Source: Candidatus Mesenet endosymbiont of Agriotes lineatus | GTDB lineage: Bacteria > Pseudomonadota > Alphaproteobacteria > Rickettsiales > Anaplasmataceae | Direction: 5' to 3' | DNA length: 64,000 bases | Assembly: GCF_964019585.1 (NCBI RefSeq) | Contig: NZ_OZ026454.1 | Location: forward strand, 930,001-994,000 | Shown here: positions 49,125 through 59,263 of the stretch, one piece after another | Layout: every line of letters begins with the position of its first letter | Position numbering within the stretch: position 1 is the stretch's first letter | Translations under genes and position numbers: made by a program | Notes under the pieces: generated by a model | Seen by the model: the letters and a program-made list of their open reading frames with translations, nothing else | Told to the model about the DNA's origin: nothing | Databases searched by the model: none

Positions 49125-52100
49125 TTAAGTTAAACTTTGCTGATTAAAAGCCTCTACCAATTGTTCTACCTCATGTAAATTGCTTGATACTACTGAATCC
49201 TGTAAACTATATCGTGTTGTCACATTAGCCATACTTAGCAACTTATCCAAGCAGAGTGAGGACAATGTGGGTAATGGTATTTCCCATAGCTCTGCTCCAG
49301 TATTACACAACATATCATAAATAGCACTGTCTATATGTTCTTTGTACACTTCTGGAACTGCTATTATATTTCTCATCTGCTTTAACACAGCCTTTCTTAT
49401 GCTTTCCACAGCAAATAAATCCTTTCCATTATGCCATTTTATTAGGTTCCTTTCATACAATGATAATATTTGTGGGCTTGATGCTATACATTGATACTGA
49501 CAAAGTACATGAACTAGATCATTGGTGTCCAAGTGTGGTGTAAGTTTTGACATTAGTGCTAAAAATTTTGGCTGATCTTCCAGTCCCCTTAATCCCCCTT
49601 GGTTTTGTAAAAACCGCCATATGGACATTTTAATTGCTGATCCCATGACATTTTCATCGACATCCAATATTATTTCTAATAATTGTTGATGACTTACTAT
49701 TTTTGTTAAAACTTCTTCATTATCAAATATTCTCTCAACAAGAGATAACATTATCGCACTTTCGTGTGAAGCTATTTTTATAAAAAGATCTAGATGATTA
49801 TCTACACTATCTGCTAATACTTCACTGGAGAACATGCCTTGAATGAGGTATATAGCAGTATTAGTATTGAATTTTATTAATTTTATAAAACTTTGTAGAT
49901 GATTCTTACAAGTTATCATCTCTTTGGTTTCAAAAATACTACTAAGAAGTGCCACACTTGATGCGCTGTTATGAAGTACTATATCAGTAAAAATTTTTTC
50001 ATTGCTCTTTACGCAATCTAAAAATACTTCATTAATCAGCATCAAATGAAGTAGGGCAAATGTTATAAAATTATCGTGTTGTAACATTTTAAAAAATATA
50101 TTTAAATTCCGTTCAACTAAGGTTATACGTTCTTCACTATATAGAAGGTTAGCAATAAAATGCCCTGAGATTTCTTTATCATGTTCTATAAATCTTAGAA
50201 AAAATGTAAGATTATCTTTTATAAAGAAAATACCTTCTACCCCTACATCAAGTATATATTGGGTAAGTGCCAAAGCAACTAGGTTATTACGTAGTATAAT
50301 CTGTTTTAATAATTCTAAATTATCTCTAATTAATTTTAAATGTGTTTCACTTGCCGACAGCATAAATTCAACATTTTTATAGCCGCTAGACTATTATATT
50401 GTATAATGGCCATAAATAGGTCCTGATTTCGACAAATTATGCTCATATTCACTTTTTGATTTTGCAGTATAAGATAGATCAATATTGAAGAGGTTACAGT
50501 ATCGTGTTGTGCCATAGTTATAAAAAATTGCTTATTACTCTTTGCTAAAGTCATAAAATTTTTATCTTGATGCATGCATTTTACAATTACATCCGCTCCC
50601 ATAGACTTTTCTTTTATTAAGCTTATAAAAAAATTTGCATTTTCCTGTACTAATTCGTAAAATTCCTGATCTGTCCCTGCTAACCTTGCTAGTGTTTGAG
50701 TTGCTATGCTTCCATTTTGCGCGTTATTTATTAAATCATGCAAATCTTTGCTCCACATTTTTGCAGATTTTTGTGCAAACAATTCTGCAACTTCAATTAT
50801 TGCTTGTACATTATCAAATTTGATTATATTTATAAAATCATCTAGACTGTTTTGTATATACTGTATAATTCTTATGTCTTCAGCTATGTATTGTATTAAC
50901 TTACCTGCTGCAGTAGTGTTATAGTTAATTATTTTTTTAAAAACTTCTAAGTTTTCCACTACCATTTCTAGGCATTCTTCATTTACAACCATATTAGAAA
51001 TAAGCTCTAAAGAGGAAGGGGTTTTGTACTGAAGAACATCTATAAAGCACTTTAAATATCTTGTAGTATGTATAATATTTGGAACGTGAGTTATATATTC
51101 CATAATCAAAGCTGCATGGGTGTGCTCATGCTGTGTAATCTCTAGTAAACTGCCTATTTGATCTTCTATCCTTTCTATATTAGAAGCATTATTTTCTAAC
51201 ATCCTCTCTACAAATATTGAGGCTGCAACTGTTCCTTGTCTCATGAATTGTTTTATAATCTCAAAGTTTTTACATATATTCTCCATCAATTCTGGATTTT
51301 TTTCTTTGAATAAAATCTTTATGAGTTTAGCCATTATCGTATCTTCATATTGAATCAGGTGTTCAAAAAGATGGAAATGCTGGAGTGTATAATCAATATT
51401 TTCCTTATCCTCCAATAAGCATGAAGTAAAAGTCCTTGTTGCCCAAGTGTCATATGACATTATAGTATCAAAAATAACAGTGTTATTTTGTATGTACATT
51501 ACATGACTTTGATCATCACTTGCAATTAAACGTTTAGTTAAAATGACAGCTGACTCATTATGATATTTTATTATCTGCATTATTGGATTGTCTTGATCTT
51601 TTATGTTCAATATCAATTCTTGATAATCAAGAACATAATTAATATATTCTACAGCAGCTTTAGTACCATTACATATGATTTTTAAAACAAAATCTAGATT
51701 ATCTATTATAAACTTTGCAAGTGCCTCATCATCTCTATTCTGATATTTAATCAATGCTAATGCTACTATATTTTTGTTGAAAATGTGATCAATTAAAGCT
51801 AATACAGGCTTATTATCATATCTTATTATAGATAAAAAAACCCCCGATTTATTTTTTACATCCATTATGGATAAATTACTATCTAGTACATACTGAAGAA
51901 ATACTAATGGCACTTGACTATCACATTCATAATCGCAATTAAGGATAGTTTCTAAAAATTCTATATTATCTATATGCTCAATAATTTTTTTACTATAATT
52001 TACTTGGTCATAGCCTATAATTCCAACTATTTGTATGTATCGGTTGAACAGACTTATAATATCATCTATACTATATCTATCTTGCAGAGTCATAATAGCT

Positions 52101-52213
52101 TCTAAATTGGAGAGCATAATACCGAAGGTAAAATGAGAATCATCTGTGGAATGTTTATAACTATATAATATCTCTATAATTTGTTGTTTTGAATATTGTG
52201 TGGGACACAACAT
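49125..52213 (-). CDS. Large protein built of ~35-residue helical repeats, unknown function, frameshifted
   Basis: Two minus-strand ORFs, 50336-52213 (625 residues) and 49125-50363 (412 residues), overlap by 28 bases in different registers. Both consist of the same repeat of about 35 residues, roughly N-L-x-x-F-[IL]-x-I-I-x-[HY]-[DN]-x-x-A-x-x-L-I-x-x-[IM]-L, for example NLEVFKKIINYNTTAAGKLI and HLDLFIKIASHESAIMLSLV. Reading one base back at the five-A run (50378-50374) fuses AAIK with NVEFMLSASETHLKLIRDN and preserves the repeat spacing, so one gene of about 1029 residues is likely. Each unit looks like a helix pair, as in alpha-solenoids; it is not ankyrin, TPR or pentapeptide. There are no membrane segments. 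I do not recognise the family. Confidence 0.65.
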
Positions 52214-52345
52214 TAACTTTCCTTTGTTAATGAAATGATGATTATATACTAATATTAGTATTAATCAACGATAAGATCTTTGTTCCTTAAGTAGTACTAT
52301 TATTTTTTCTGAAAGAAAGTCTAAAAATAAATCCAATTTTAAAAT

Positions 52346-53449
52346 TTATGTATTTATGATATTTACATGCCCCATTTTACGTCTTCCTTTTGCTTGCTCT
52401 TTACCATATATAGTAAGACTAGCATTTGGATTACTTAAATAGTGAAAACAGTTATTGATATCAGTACCAAGTATATTCTTTGTTGTACAAGGAAAGTGCA
52501 GTTTGACTTCTTGTAGTGGAAATCCACAAATTGCTCTTACCAACTGTTCAAATTGACTAACATTGCAAGCATCTAAGCTCCAATGTCCAGAATTGTGAGG
52601 CCTTGGAGCAATTTCATTAACAAGTAAACTGCCGTCTTTAGTTATGAAAAATTCTACTGCTAAAATTCCTACCAATTCAAGCTCAGATACAATTTTTTCT
52701 ACAATTTTTTGTGCTTGTTTAGTTAAACAAGAGTCAATTTTTGCAGTCACTACTGACCTATCAAGTATTCCATTTACATGAAAATTTTCTGCTATTGGAA
52801 AAAATGAGGTATTTTTGTCTTTGTCCCTTGCAACAATAAGAGAGATTTCCTTTTGTATATCAACCAATTCTTCTAATATATATTCTTTTTCCCAATTCAA
52901 TAAGTTATAAAGGTTTTGTACGTCAGAATCAGATTGAATTACATATTGCCCCTTACCATCATAGCCCATTTCGGCTTCTTTTAGTATAAGAGGAAAATTT
53001 GAATTTTTAATACTCTCCTGCAACTCTGTATAATTAGAAATAGACCAATATTTAGGTACCTGTATTTTTAGTTCTTCCATAAATCCCTTTTCTCTCAGTC
53101 TATTCTGAGCAATATATAGCGACTTTTTACCTGGATAAATACTTGTATATTGGAGCAAAATATCAATAGCGCTGCACGGTATATTCTCAAACTCTAAAGT
53201 TACTAAATCAACATTTTTAGCAAATGAAATTAGAGCATCTTTATCAGTAAAATCAGCAATTGTTAAATTGCTAGTTATATGGCTTGCAGGACTATCTTTA
53301 TCATCGGTAAAAACATGTGTTTTTATACCAAATTTTGCTGCAGCACCAGCTATCATTTTACCTAATTGTCCTCCACCCATTATGCCAATAATAAACTGCT
53401 TAGCTCGATCTAAGTACATTTGATTTACCCATAACAATTGAAATTTCAT
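52346..53449 (-). CDS. purK: N5-carboxyaminoimidazole ribonucleotide synthase
   Basis: PurK is an ATP-grasp ligase that carboxylates aminoimidazole ribonucleotide with bicarbonate in purine synthesis. The protein shows IGIMGGGQLGKMIAGAAAKF at the N-terminal domain, LEFENIP, the ATP-grasp loop EAEMGYDGKGQ, EIAPRPHNSGHWS and the C-terminal AKGRRKMGHVN. The ORF starts at ATG 53449; an internal ATG at 53419 (MYLDRAKQFIIGIMGGG) would fit the family length better. Neither has a strong ribosome site. The partner mutase purE is not in the window. Confidence 0.92.
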   Translation of the reverse strand: MKFQLLWVNQMYLDRAKQFIIGIMGGGQLGKMIAGAAAKFGIKTHVFTDDKDSPASHITSNLTIADFTDKDALISFAKNVDLVTLEFENIPCSAIDILLQYTSIYPGKKSLYIAQNRLREKGFMEELKIQVPKYWSISNYTELQESIKNSNFPLILKEAEMGYDGKGQYVIQSDSDVQNLYNLLNWEKEYILEELVDIQKEISLIVARDKDKNTSFFPIAENFHVNGILDRSVVTAKIDSCLTKQAQKIVEKIVSELELVGILAVEFFITKDGSLLVNEIAPRPHNSGHWSLDACNVSQFEQLVRAICGFPLQEVKLHFPCTTKNILGTDINNCFHYLSNPNASLTIYGKEQAKGRRKMGHVNIINT

Positions 53450-53497
53450 ATAAAATGTAATAACATTGTTATGTAGAATCTATAAAAAAATATTACC

Positions 53498-53908
53498 ATG
53501 TCCTTAAAGCTGCAATACTCATGTATTACCAATGAAATTAGGGTTACAGTACAACCACCATTCTATGTCGATGAAAAATCCACGCCGCATAAAGACCGTT
53601 ACGCTTGGTTTTATGGCATAAAGATCAAAAACAATGGATGTTTAACAGTTCAGCTCTTAAAACGTTATTGGAAGCTTATAGATTACACTGGAAAGATCAA
53701 TGAAATCAGTGAGGTTGGAGTGATGGGGGAGCAACCTATTCTAAAACCAGGTGAAGTTTTTGAATATATAAGTGGAACATATTTAAATGCACCTTCTGGA
53801 ATAATGCAAGGGAAGTACGAGTTTATATCCGATAACTCTAAGCTTTTTGAAGTAAAGATACCTTTATTTTCTTTAGATAGCCCTTATATGAGCAACAGAC
53901 CACATTAA
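53498..53908 (+). CDS. apaG: ApaG domain protein
   Basis: The 136-residue protein matches ApaG, a small fibronectin-type III-like fold: [65 protein letters not shown] and GIMQGKYEF. ApaG is linked to Co/Mg efflux and diadenosine polyphosphate metabolism in enterobacteria; the biochemical role is unsettled. Eukaryotic F-box proteins also carry ApaG domains. The gene is divergent from purK with a 48-base gap and convergent with folB. Confidence 0.9.
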   Translation: MSLKLQYSCITNEIRVTVQPPFYVDEKSTPHKDRYAWFYGIKIKNNGCLTVQLLKRYWKLIDYTGKINEISEVGVMGEQPILKPGEVFEYISGTYLNAPSGIMQGKYEFISDNSKLFEVKIPLFSLDSPYMSNRPH

Positions 53909-53940
53909 TAAAGTTAAAAAGTAATGATTAATTTATAAAA

Positions 53941-54276
53941 CTATTTTTCTATAATTACTGAAACTTCCCCTACCCCATCAAGTGCCGATGGTTTGAGAAT
54001 TTGCAGGTAGCAATGCAATATTTTATTGTTCAGCATAATGTAATCTAGTAATTTTTGTGCCATTTCTTCAAGAAAATTATATTCGCAACCTTGAGTAAAG
54101 GATTTTATATCTTGACTAAATTCATAATAATCAATCATTGGTGCGTTCATATTTGCTGCATCTACGTTTATTGATATAATGACGGTAATTAGTAATTTTT
54201 GAGTGATAACCTTCTCCCAGTTATAACACCCAATCTTTGCATATACAGGTAAATTCTTTATTCGTATTTTTTGCAA
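53941..54276 (-). CDS. folB: Dihydroneopterin aldolase
   Basis: The 111-residue protein has the FolB pattern: IRIKNLPVYAKIGCYNWEK at the start, QKLLITVIISINVDAA, IDYYEFSQDIK, NFLEEMAQKLLDYI with the active-site Glu, and KPSALDGVGEVSVII with the conserved Lys-Pro. It converts dihydroneopterin to hydroxymethyldihydropterin in folate synthesis. Length is normal. It is divergent from the RDD gene and has no obvious operon partner. Confidence 0.85.
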   Translation of the reverse strand: MQKIRIKNLPVYAKIGCYNWEKVITQKLLITVIISINVDAANMNAPMIDYYEFSQDIKSFTQGCEYNFLEEMAQKLLDYIMLNNKILHCYLQILKPSALDGVGEVSVIIEK

Positions 54277-54317
54277 AATAATATATATAAATAGAATTTA
54301 AAACTTAGTTTTTACAT

Positions 54318-54911
54318 ATGTTCAAGTTTTTTTTTAATCAGTTTCTGTTATTTGCACCCAAAGAAAAAAAAGATGACAGAGGAATATGTTACGTTGTTGG
54401 GCTTAGACGCTATACAACTGTATTCCTTGATTTATTAATATTACTCTTGCTTTTATACGCAACTAGTTATGGTTTTAATTACTTATTTGCTGGTAGAAAC
54501 GATAAAGAGGTGCTTAAAGTAATGAAAAAATACTCAATGCAAGTACCCTTAACTCAAGAAGAGGTAATAATTAAAGATAAACAAATAAAGTTAGTTTTGA
54601 TAAATCAGCTAGTTCAACTTTCTGTACTTTTTGTATATATCATATTGATGTGGGTTAAATTTGCTGCAACTCCTGCAAAGTTGCTATTTGGGTTTAGAAT
54701 TGTAGATGAGGTGACACTGCAGAAAATTACGCTTGGGCAAGCAATTAAAAGGCTTTTTTCCTCTGCACTCTCAGCTACTCATTTGTTTCTTGGTTTTATA
54801 TGGGCAAATTTTGATAAACGTGGCCGGGCGTGGCATGATAGAATTGCTGGCACTGTAGTAGTTACCAGCAAAAGTTTACGTGATTATTATAGGTCTAAGA
54901 ATATAGTTTAA
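54318..54911 (+). CDS. RDD family membrane protein
   Basis: The 197-residue protein contains an RDD domain: GLRRYTTVFLDLLILLLLLY with the Arg-Asp pair in spirit (RYTTVFLD), a second and third hydrophobic helix (VQLSVLFVYIILMWV; FSSALSATHLFLGFIW), KLLFGFRIVDE and RAWHDRIAGTVVV near the end. RDD proteins are small inner-membrane proteins, some proposed as transporters or exchangers. The specific function is unknown. The frame is intact. Confidence 0.8.
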   Translation: MFKFFFNQFLLFAPKEKKDDRGICYVVGLRRYTTVFLDLLILLLLLYATSYGFNYLFAGRNDKEVLKVMKKYSMQVPLTQEEVIIKDKQIKLVLINQLVQLSVLFVYIILMWVKFAATPAKLLFGFRIVDEVTLQKITLGQAIKRLFSSALSATHLFLGFIWANFDKRGRAWHDRIAGTVVVTSKSLRDYYRSKNIV

Positions 54912-54920
54912 AACATTAAT

Positions 54921-56044
54921 TTAGCGTAAATTTATATTAAGCCCATTTTCTTGGAGATTAGAAACCGTTCTTGTCACCACTGGACCTGGATTTCTTGTAC
55001 TACAAAGACTTGAATCCCTACTTCTTCTCTTCTGAGCAGCTCCACCTTGCGTTTCTAACAAGGTAGTTTCTATGCAATCAAGTTCAATAGTTGTCTGTTT
55101 TGATAGATTTTTTCTTGGAGCTGCAACAGGCCTTGCTGCATAAGTAGTTTTGTTTCTTTCTGATATTAATTCAGCTTCTCTAACATTCTTTGTACATGTT
55201 TCATCTATCTCTTGCCATTCACTATCACTATTATCAGGACTACCTTCAACTTGAGCTCGTGCTACAATTTTCTCAATAGTTTTATCTAGATCTAATTCAT
55301 TGGGGTTACTGTATATAGTTTCAGTAGAGTCTTGACGTTCAGCTGTTTTTAAAGTTTTTTTTTATTCCCTGTATTTTCCACTCCCTCTACTTTACTTAAG
55401 AGTAGGCCAGTACTATTTTGGCGAGCCATATGTTCTTGGTGAGCTGCTTGAGAGGCATCATCATATCTACTATCCCAACTTATACTCTTATCTTTAGAGT
55501 AATGATGCATAAGGCCGGAAATGGCAAAAACAATAAATGAACTTGCTATGAAACAAAGCAAAAGACCACCGCTTCCGCCTATCCAAGCACCATTACTGCT
55601 AAAACCAAAAGTTTCTCTAACCAAAGATAGAAAAGGGCTATCCTGTCCATTAATGGCACTGGTGATAAACGTGCAAGCCAAGGAAGTAACACTAATTGCA
55701 AGTGCTGCAGCAAATACCTTACCACTTATTGATGCTACCTTACGATTACTAATTTTAACTGCTTCTTTTAAGCTATCGCTTCTTTTATTAGAATATTTAA
55801 ACACCCCATAAGATATAACTAGCATTAGCGAAGCAGCGGCAAAAGCAGCTGAAAACAGCATAAACATGCTTAAATTTCTGTTAAATTTAAAACCATAAAT
55901 GGTGCTGTCAATAATGCAGTAACTAAGTGTGGCAAGTGTAGCAATAGTAGATGCAGCGAAAAACTTTGAACTGTATGACACAATTTCTTTTTTTCTTATT
56001 GGTGGATATTTAGCTAATATTTCTTCTAAGGTATGCATATTCAA
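54921..56044 (-). CDS. Four-helix membrane protein with hydrophilic C-terminal tail, split by an A9 frameshift
   Basis: The ORF from ATG 56044 encodes 231 residues with four hydrophobic helices (for example FFAASTIATLATLSYCII, LFSAAFAAASLMLVISYGVF, AALAISVTSLACTFITSAI and GGLLLCFIASSFIVFAISGL) and then stops at KKKL. A nine-A run (55363-55355) lies right there. Reading one base back continues KKKTLKTAERQDSTETIYSN through 140 further polar residues to a stop at 54921, giving about 374 residues. The tail contains SEWQEIDET and QKRRSRDSSLCSTRN. I do not recognise the family. It may be a membrane protein whose cytoplasmic tail is expressed only when slippage occurs. Confidence 0.6.
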
Positions 56045-56246
56045 CTCATGAAATAATAATGACTTTTACATTATCACTAAATAGTTAATACTATGATAAT
56101 CCCAAAAATAGAATTTGATAGATTTCATTCTCGTTTAAATTGAGAATAAAGCATTATCCAACAGCATACTCAAAATAGCAAAATTATCGATTGACATCAT
56201 TAAGTATCATAATATGATACTTTTAGTATATTAGGGGGTAGTCACT

Positions 56247-56859
56247 ATGTTATTACCTCATGAACAATTAACATCTGCGGCTAGGAGTGGCAACATAGAA
56301 GGAGTGCAGTCTTTACTAAATCAAGGAATAAGTGTTAATGCTCCAAATATATATGGAGAGACACCTTTACACTTCATTGCTCGTAGTGGAAAGAAAAATA
56401 TGGCACAGTTATTTTTAGATAGAAAAGCATCTGTTAATATTAAGGATTGTGACCAACATACACCCTTACACTACGCTGCTGAGTATGGAAATGAAGAGGT
56501 AGCAATGTTATTTTTAAAGTATGGTGCAGATATCGAAGCTCGGGATATGTACGGAGGAACTCCTTTACTTACAGCTGTTTATTATAAGCAAAGAAACAGA
56601 CTTACTTTTAAATAATGGCGCAAATGTCAATGCTATATGCAATACTGGAAGGAATATTTTAGAGAAGGCCATATTTGATGAGAGAGTAGATCCAATAATA
56701 GTCACGCTTCTTTTAAAAAATGGAGCAAAAGTTAGTAAAGAATTGATAGAAAATTGTGTAATATATGATGAAATCAAAGAGTGTTATGAGAAATTAAGCA
56801 CATTGTTAGCTGAAGTTTCGTTAGAGAAAACTTCTATTCAAGATCAGGATATTACATAG
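56247..56859 (+). CDS. Small ankyrin-repeat protein, frameshifted
   Basis: Two ORFs (56247-56615 and 56521-56859) together encode a protein of about 200 residues with five to six ankyrin repeats, such as TPLHFIARSGKKNMAQLFLD and TPLHYAAEYGNEEVAMLFLK. The register changes near 56590: the first frame gives KQRNRLTFK-stop, and the other resumes as DLLLNNGANVNAICNTGRN. A loss of about five bases inside one repeat would explain it, unlike the A-run cases elsewhere. The ribosome site is good (AGGGGGTAG). It is probably a recently damaged gene. Confidence 0.65.
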
Positions 56860-56998
56860 ATCTAAATCAATATAAATGGGAAATTTCTCATCTACGCATT
56901 TTATAGAATTCTATTTTTGTAATTCACTCAAAAAAGGAATATTTACTGATATCAAGGCAAGTCACTGTTTTTCAAATTTTGCTTATATTTACAAAAAA

Positions 56999-57886
56999 CT
57001 ATAGCCTGGTAATAGCCCTAAGTTTTGCTGAACGTGCACGTGGGTTTGTTTGAGTTTCTTCTCTGCTTGGTCTAATTACTTTTTTATTAACAAGGGTAAA
57101 CTGACTTGGAGTTGGAACAGGAGAATTTTTGCCACATAATTGATTAAAATAGTTCTTAACTATGCGATCTTCTAGTGAATGAAAAGAAACAACTATGAGT
57201 CTACCACCTGTATTTAAAATTTCAGATGCAGCTTTAAGTCCTTTTTCTAATTCACCTAGCTCATCATTTACCCATATCCTAATGGCTTGAAATGTTCTCG
57301 TTGCTGCATCAATTTTTCCTCTTGGGATAACAGAGCGAATGATATTAGCTAGCTCTAAAGTACTTTTTATTGGCTTTTTTCGACGTGCATTTACTATTGC
57401 TTTTGCAATTCTGCGAGAACAGCGCTCCCCACTATATTTATATATCGTATCTGCAATTTCCTTCTCCCCAAGCGTACTTACAAATGTTTCAGCATTAATA
57501 TAATCTAAAGACTGGTCCATCCTCATATCAAGAGGGCCGTCATGCATAAATGAAAAACCTCTCTCTCCATCTGCAAGCTGCATTGAAGACACTCCTATAT
57601 CAAAAATAACCCCATCAACGTAATTAGTGTTGCTTTGTGCAAGTAGTTCTTTCATCTTACTAAACTTACCCGTAAAAAGTTGAAGCTTTTGTGGATACGC
57701 AGAATTTAACTCATCAAAAAAAGTATGTACGCTCTTATCTCTATCGATTGCATATACTTTACTGTCTGCTAGCTGTAGTACCTTCCTACTGTATCCACCA
57801 GAGCCAAATGTTGCATCAACATAGATCCCATTATCCTTTGGTGTTAAGATTGACATCACTTCTTCTAGTAAAACTGGCTTATGCAT
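56999..57886 (-). CDS. rsmH: 16S rRNA (cytosine(1402)-N(4))-methyltransferase
   Basis: RsmH (MraW) methylates N4 of C1402 in the ribosomal P site using S-adenosylmethionine. Recognised features are MHKPVLLEEVMSIL, the SAM loop YVDATFGSGGYSRKVL, FDIGVSSMQLADGERGFSF, GPLDMRMDQS, FQAIRIWVNDELGELEKGL and VVSFHSLEDRIVKNYF. The length of 295 residues is slightly short but complete. It usually lies in the dcw cluster; here it sits alone beside nadD. Confidence 0.95.
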   Translation of the reverse strand: MHKPVLLEEVMSILTPKDNGIYVDATFGSGGYSRKVLQLADSKVYAIDRDKSVHTFFDELNSAYPQKLQLFTGKFSKMKELLAQSNTNYVDGVIFDIGVSSMQLADGERGFSFMHDGPLDMRMDQSLDYINAETFVSTLGEKEIADTIYKYSGERCSRRIAKAIVNARRKKPIKSTLELANIIRSVIPRGKIDAATRTFQAIRIWVNDELGELEKGLKAASEILNTGGRLIVVSFHSLEDRIVKNYFNQLCGKNSPVPTPSQFTLVNKKVIRPSREETQTNPRARSAKLRAITRL

Positions 57887-57938
57887 ATAGGTTTTCTTTA
57901 TTTTATTAAAAAGGTTTTATTTGTTTACGTTTAATATG

Positions 57939-58487
57939 TCAAAACCTTATCATTGATGAAGATATGGGATTAACTTTTGTTCTGATAATGCTCCAACCGA
58001 AAAGACGACCTAATAGTAACTTTGGATTCCTAACGTAAAAAGACGAAAAGCAACTAACAAAAGGACATCTAATTTCTTTATATAATTTACCACGCTCAAA
58101 AATTGCAATTGGCAACATCGTGCAGAACTCTTTCCATCTATACCATCTATGTATGGAAGTTAAATTATCTGAACCCATAATCCATATGAAGTTTATATAT
58201 GGAAATCCTTGTTTCAGTAGCACTATCATATTATAGCTGTAACTCTTTTTTACCGTTTTTTCTATATCGATAACGCGAATTTTACTGCTGAATTTGGATA
58301 TACTTTTGGCAAGATTTACTCTACTTGTCATACTACTGCTTTGTTCTTTTAGTGGATTTTGTTTTGCAACCACCCACCATACACAATCTAAACCAATTGT
58401 CTTTATTGCTTTGGTTGAAATGTAAAGATGACCAAAGTGGGGAGGATCAAACGTTCCACCAAGCAAGCCAATATTTAATTTTTTCAT
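57939..58487 (-). CDS. nadD: Nicotinate-nucleotide adenylyltransferase
   Basis: The 182-residue protein is a nucleotidyltransferase with LLGGTFDPPHFGHLYIS (HxGH motif), QNPLKEQSSSMTSRVNLA, IWIMGSDNL and a C-terminal ISSSMIR (the ISSTxIR-type signature). It adenylates nicotinate mononucleotide in NAD synthesis. It is slightly shorter than usual, but both key motifs are present. It precedes rsmH in the same direction with a 52-base gap. Confidence 0.88.
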   Translation of the reverse strand: MKKLNIGLLGGTFDPPHFGHLYISTKAIKTIGLDCVWWVVAKQNPLKEQSSSMTSRVNLAKSISKFSSKIRVIDIEKTVKKSYSYNMIVLLKQGFPYINFIWIMGSDNLTSIHRWYRWKEFCTMLPIAIFERGKLYKEIRCPFVSCFSSFYVRNPKLLLGRLFGWSIIRTKVNPISSSMIRF

Positions 58488-58603
58488 GACTTTAAATATA
58501 AAGTAATAAGTTAGTATTATAAACTAATACTATCTAAGCCATAAATTATTGATTTTTTTAAAGTTTAATGTTACACTTAAAGTAAGTTATTTTTTAGTAG
58601 ATT

Positions 58604-59173
58604 ATGACTAAATTAGAAGAAAATAATAAGTATGTTAAAGTCTCTGATTGTTTCAACAATCCAAATGATAGCAGATGGAAAAAATTCAAAAGATGGGCTT
58701 CAGAATCAATGGAGAAATTACCAGGTTTTGTTCAAGATGTAACTGGAATAGACCTTAATGATCCACTTAAGTCATTAAAAGAAAAATTTGGTGGTAACAA
58801 GGAAAAAAGTAAAATACCTGAAAGCGATAGTAAAATCGTGGGTAATTTTGTTCCTTCTTCAAATATGTTGATCGGTGGGCTAGTTGGCTTATCTACATTA
58901 TCAATGTTAGCTTTTTTTAGCCCTGCCGTATTTCTTTTAGTAGTACCATCTATAATAGGTGTGGTAAAGATTAAGGGACTAATTTCAAGTGACGAGGGAA
59001 AAGAAGGCACAATACATAATCCAATTAGAAGTGGAAGTAAAGATTATACTCAGCCTGGAACTAAAACTATTACTTGTAATGATGAAATGATTACCAATAA
59101 TCCTAATCACGCTAGCAAAATCAAAGGCGAACGCAATAAAGGAAATGTTACTTCTATAAGAGGAAGGGGGTAA
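58604..59173 (+). CDS. Small protein with one hydrophobic hairpin, unknown function
   Basis: The 189-residue protein has a charged N-terminus (DSRWKKFKRWASESMEKLPG), a central hydrophobic stretch (about residues 88-128, LIGGLVGLSTLSMLAFF then VFLLVVPSIIGVV) and a polar C-terminus ending in RNKGNVTSIRGRG. I recognise no domain. It has no signal peptide. It is divergent from nadD and converges with the AsmA-like gene. Confidence 0.6.
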   Translation: MTKLEENNKYVKVSDCFNNPNDSRWKKFKRWASESMEKLPGFVQDVTGIDLNDPLKSLKEKFGGNKEKSKIPESDSKIVGNFVPSSNMLIGGLVGLSTLSMLAFFSPAVFLLVVPSIIGVVKIKGLISSDEGKEGTIHNPIRSGSKDYTQPGTKTITCNDEMITNNPNHASKIKGERNKGNVTSIRGRG

Positions 59174-59263
59174 GATTTTCAATGATCTGACCTTTTTGCG
59201 TACACTTCTTATAAATTCCCATTTTTTAATCACTTTTTAGTTTTTTACTTTTAATTCGAAGAT

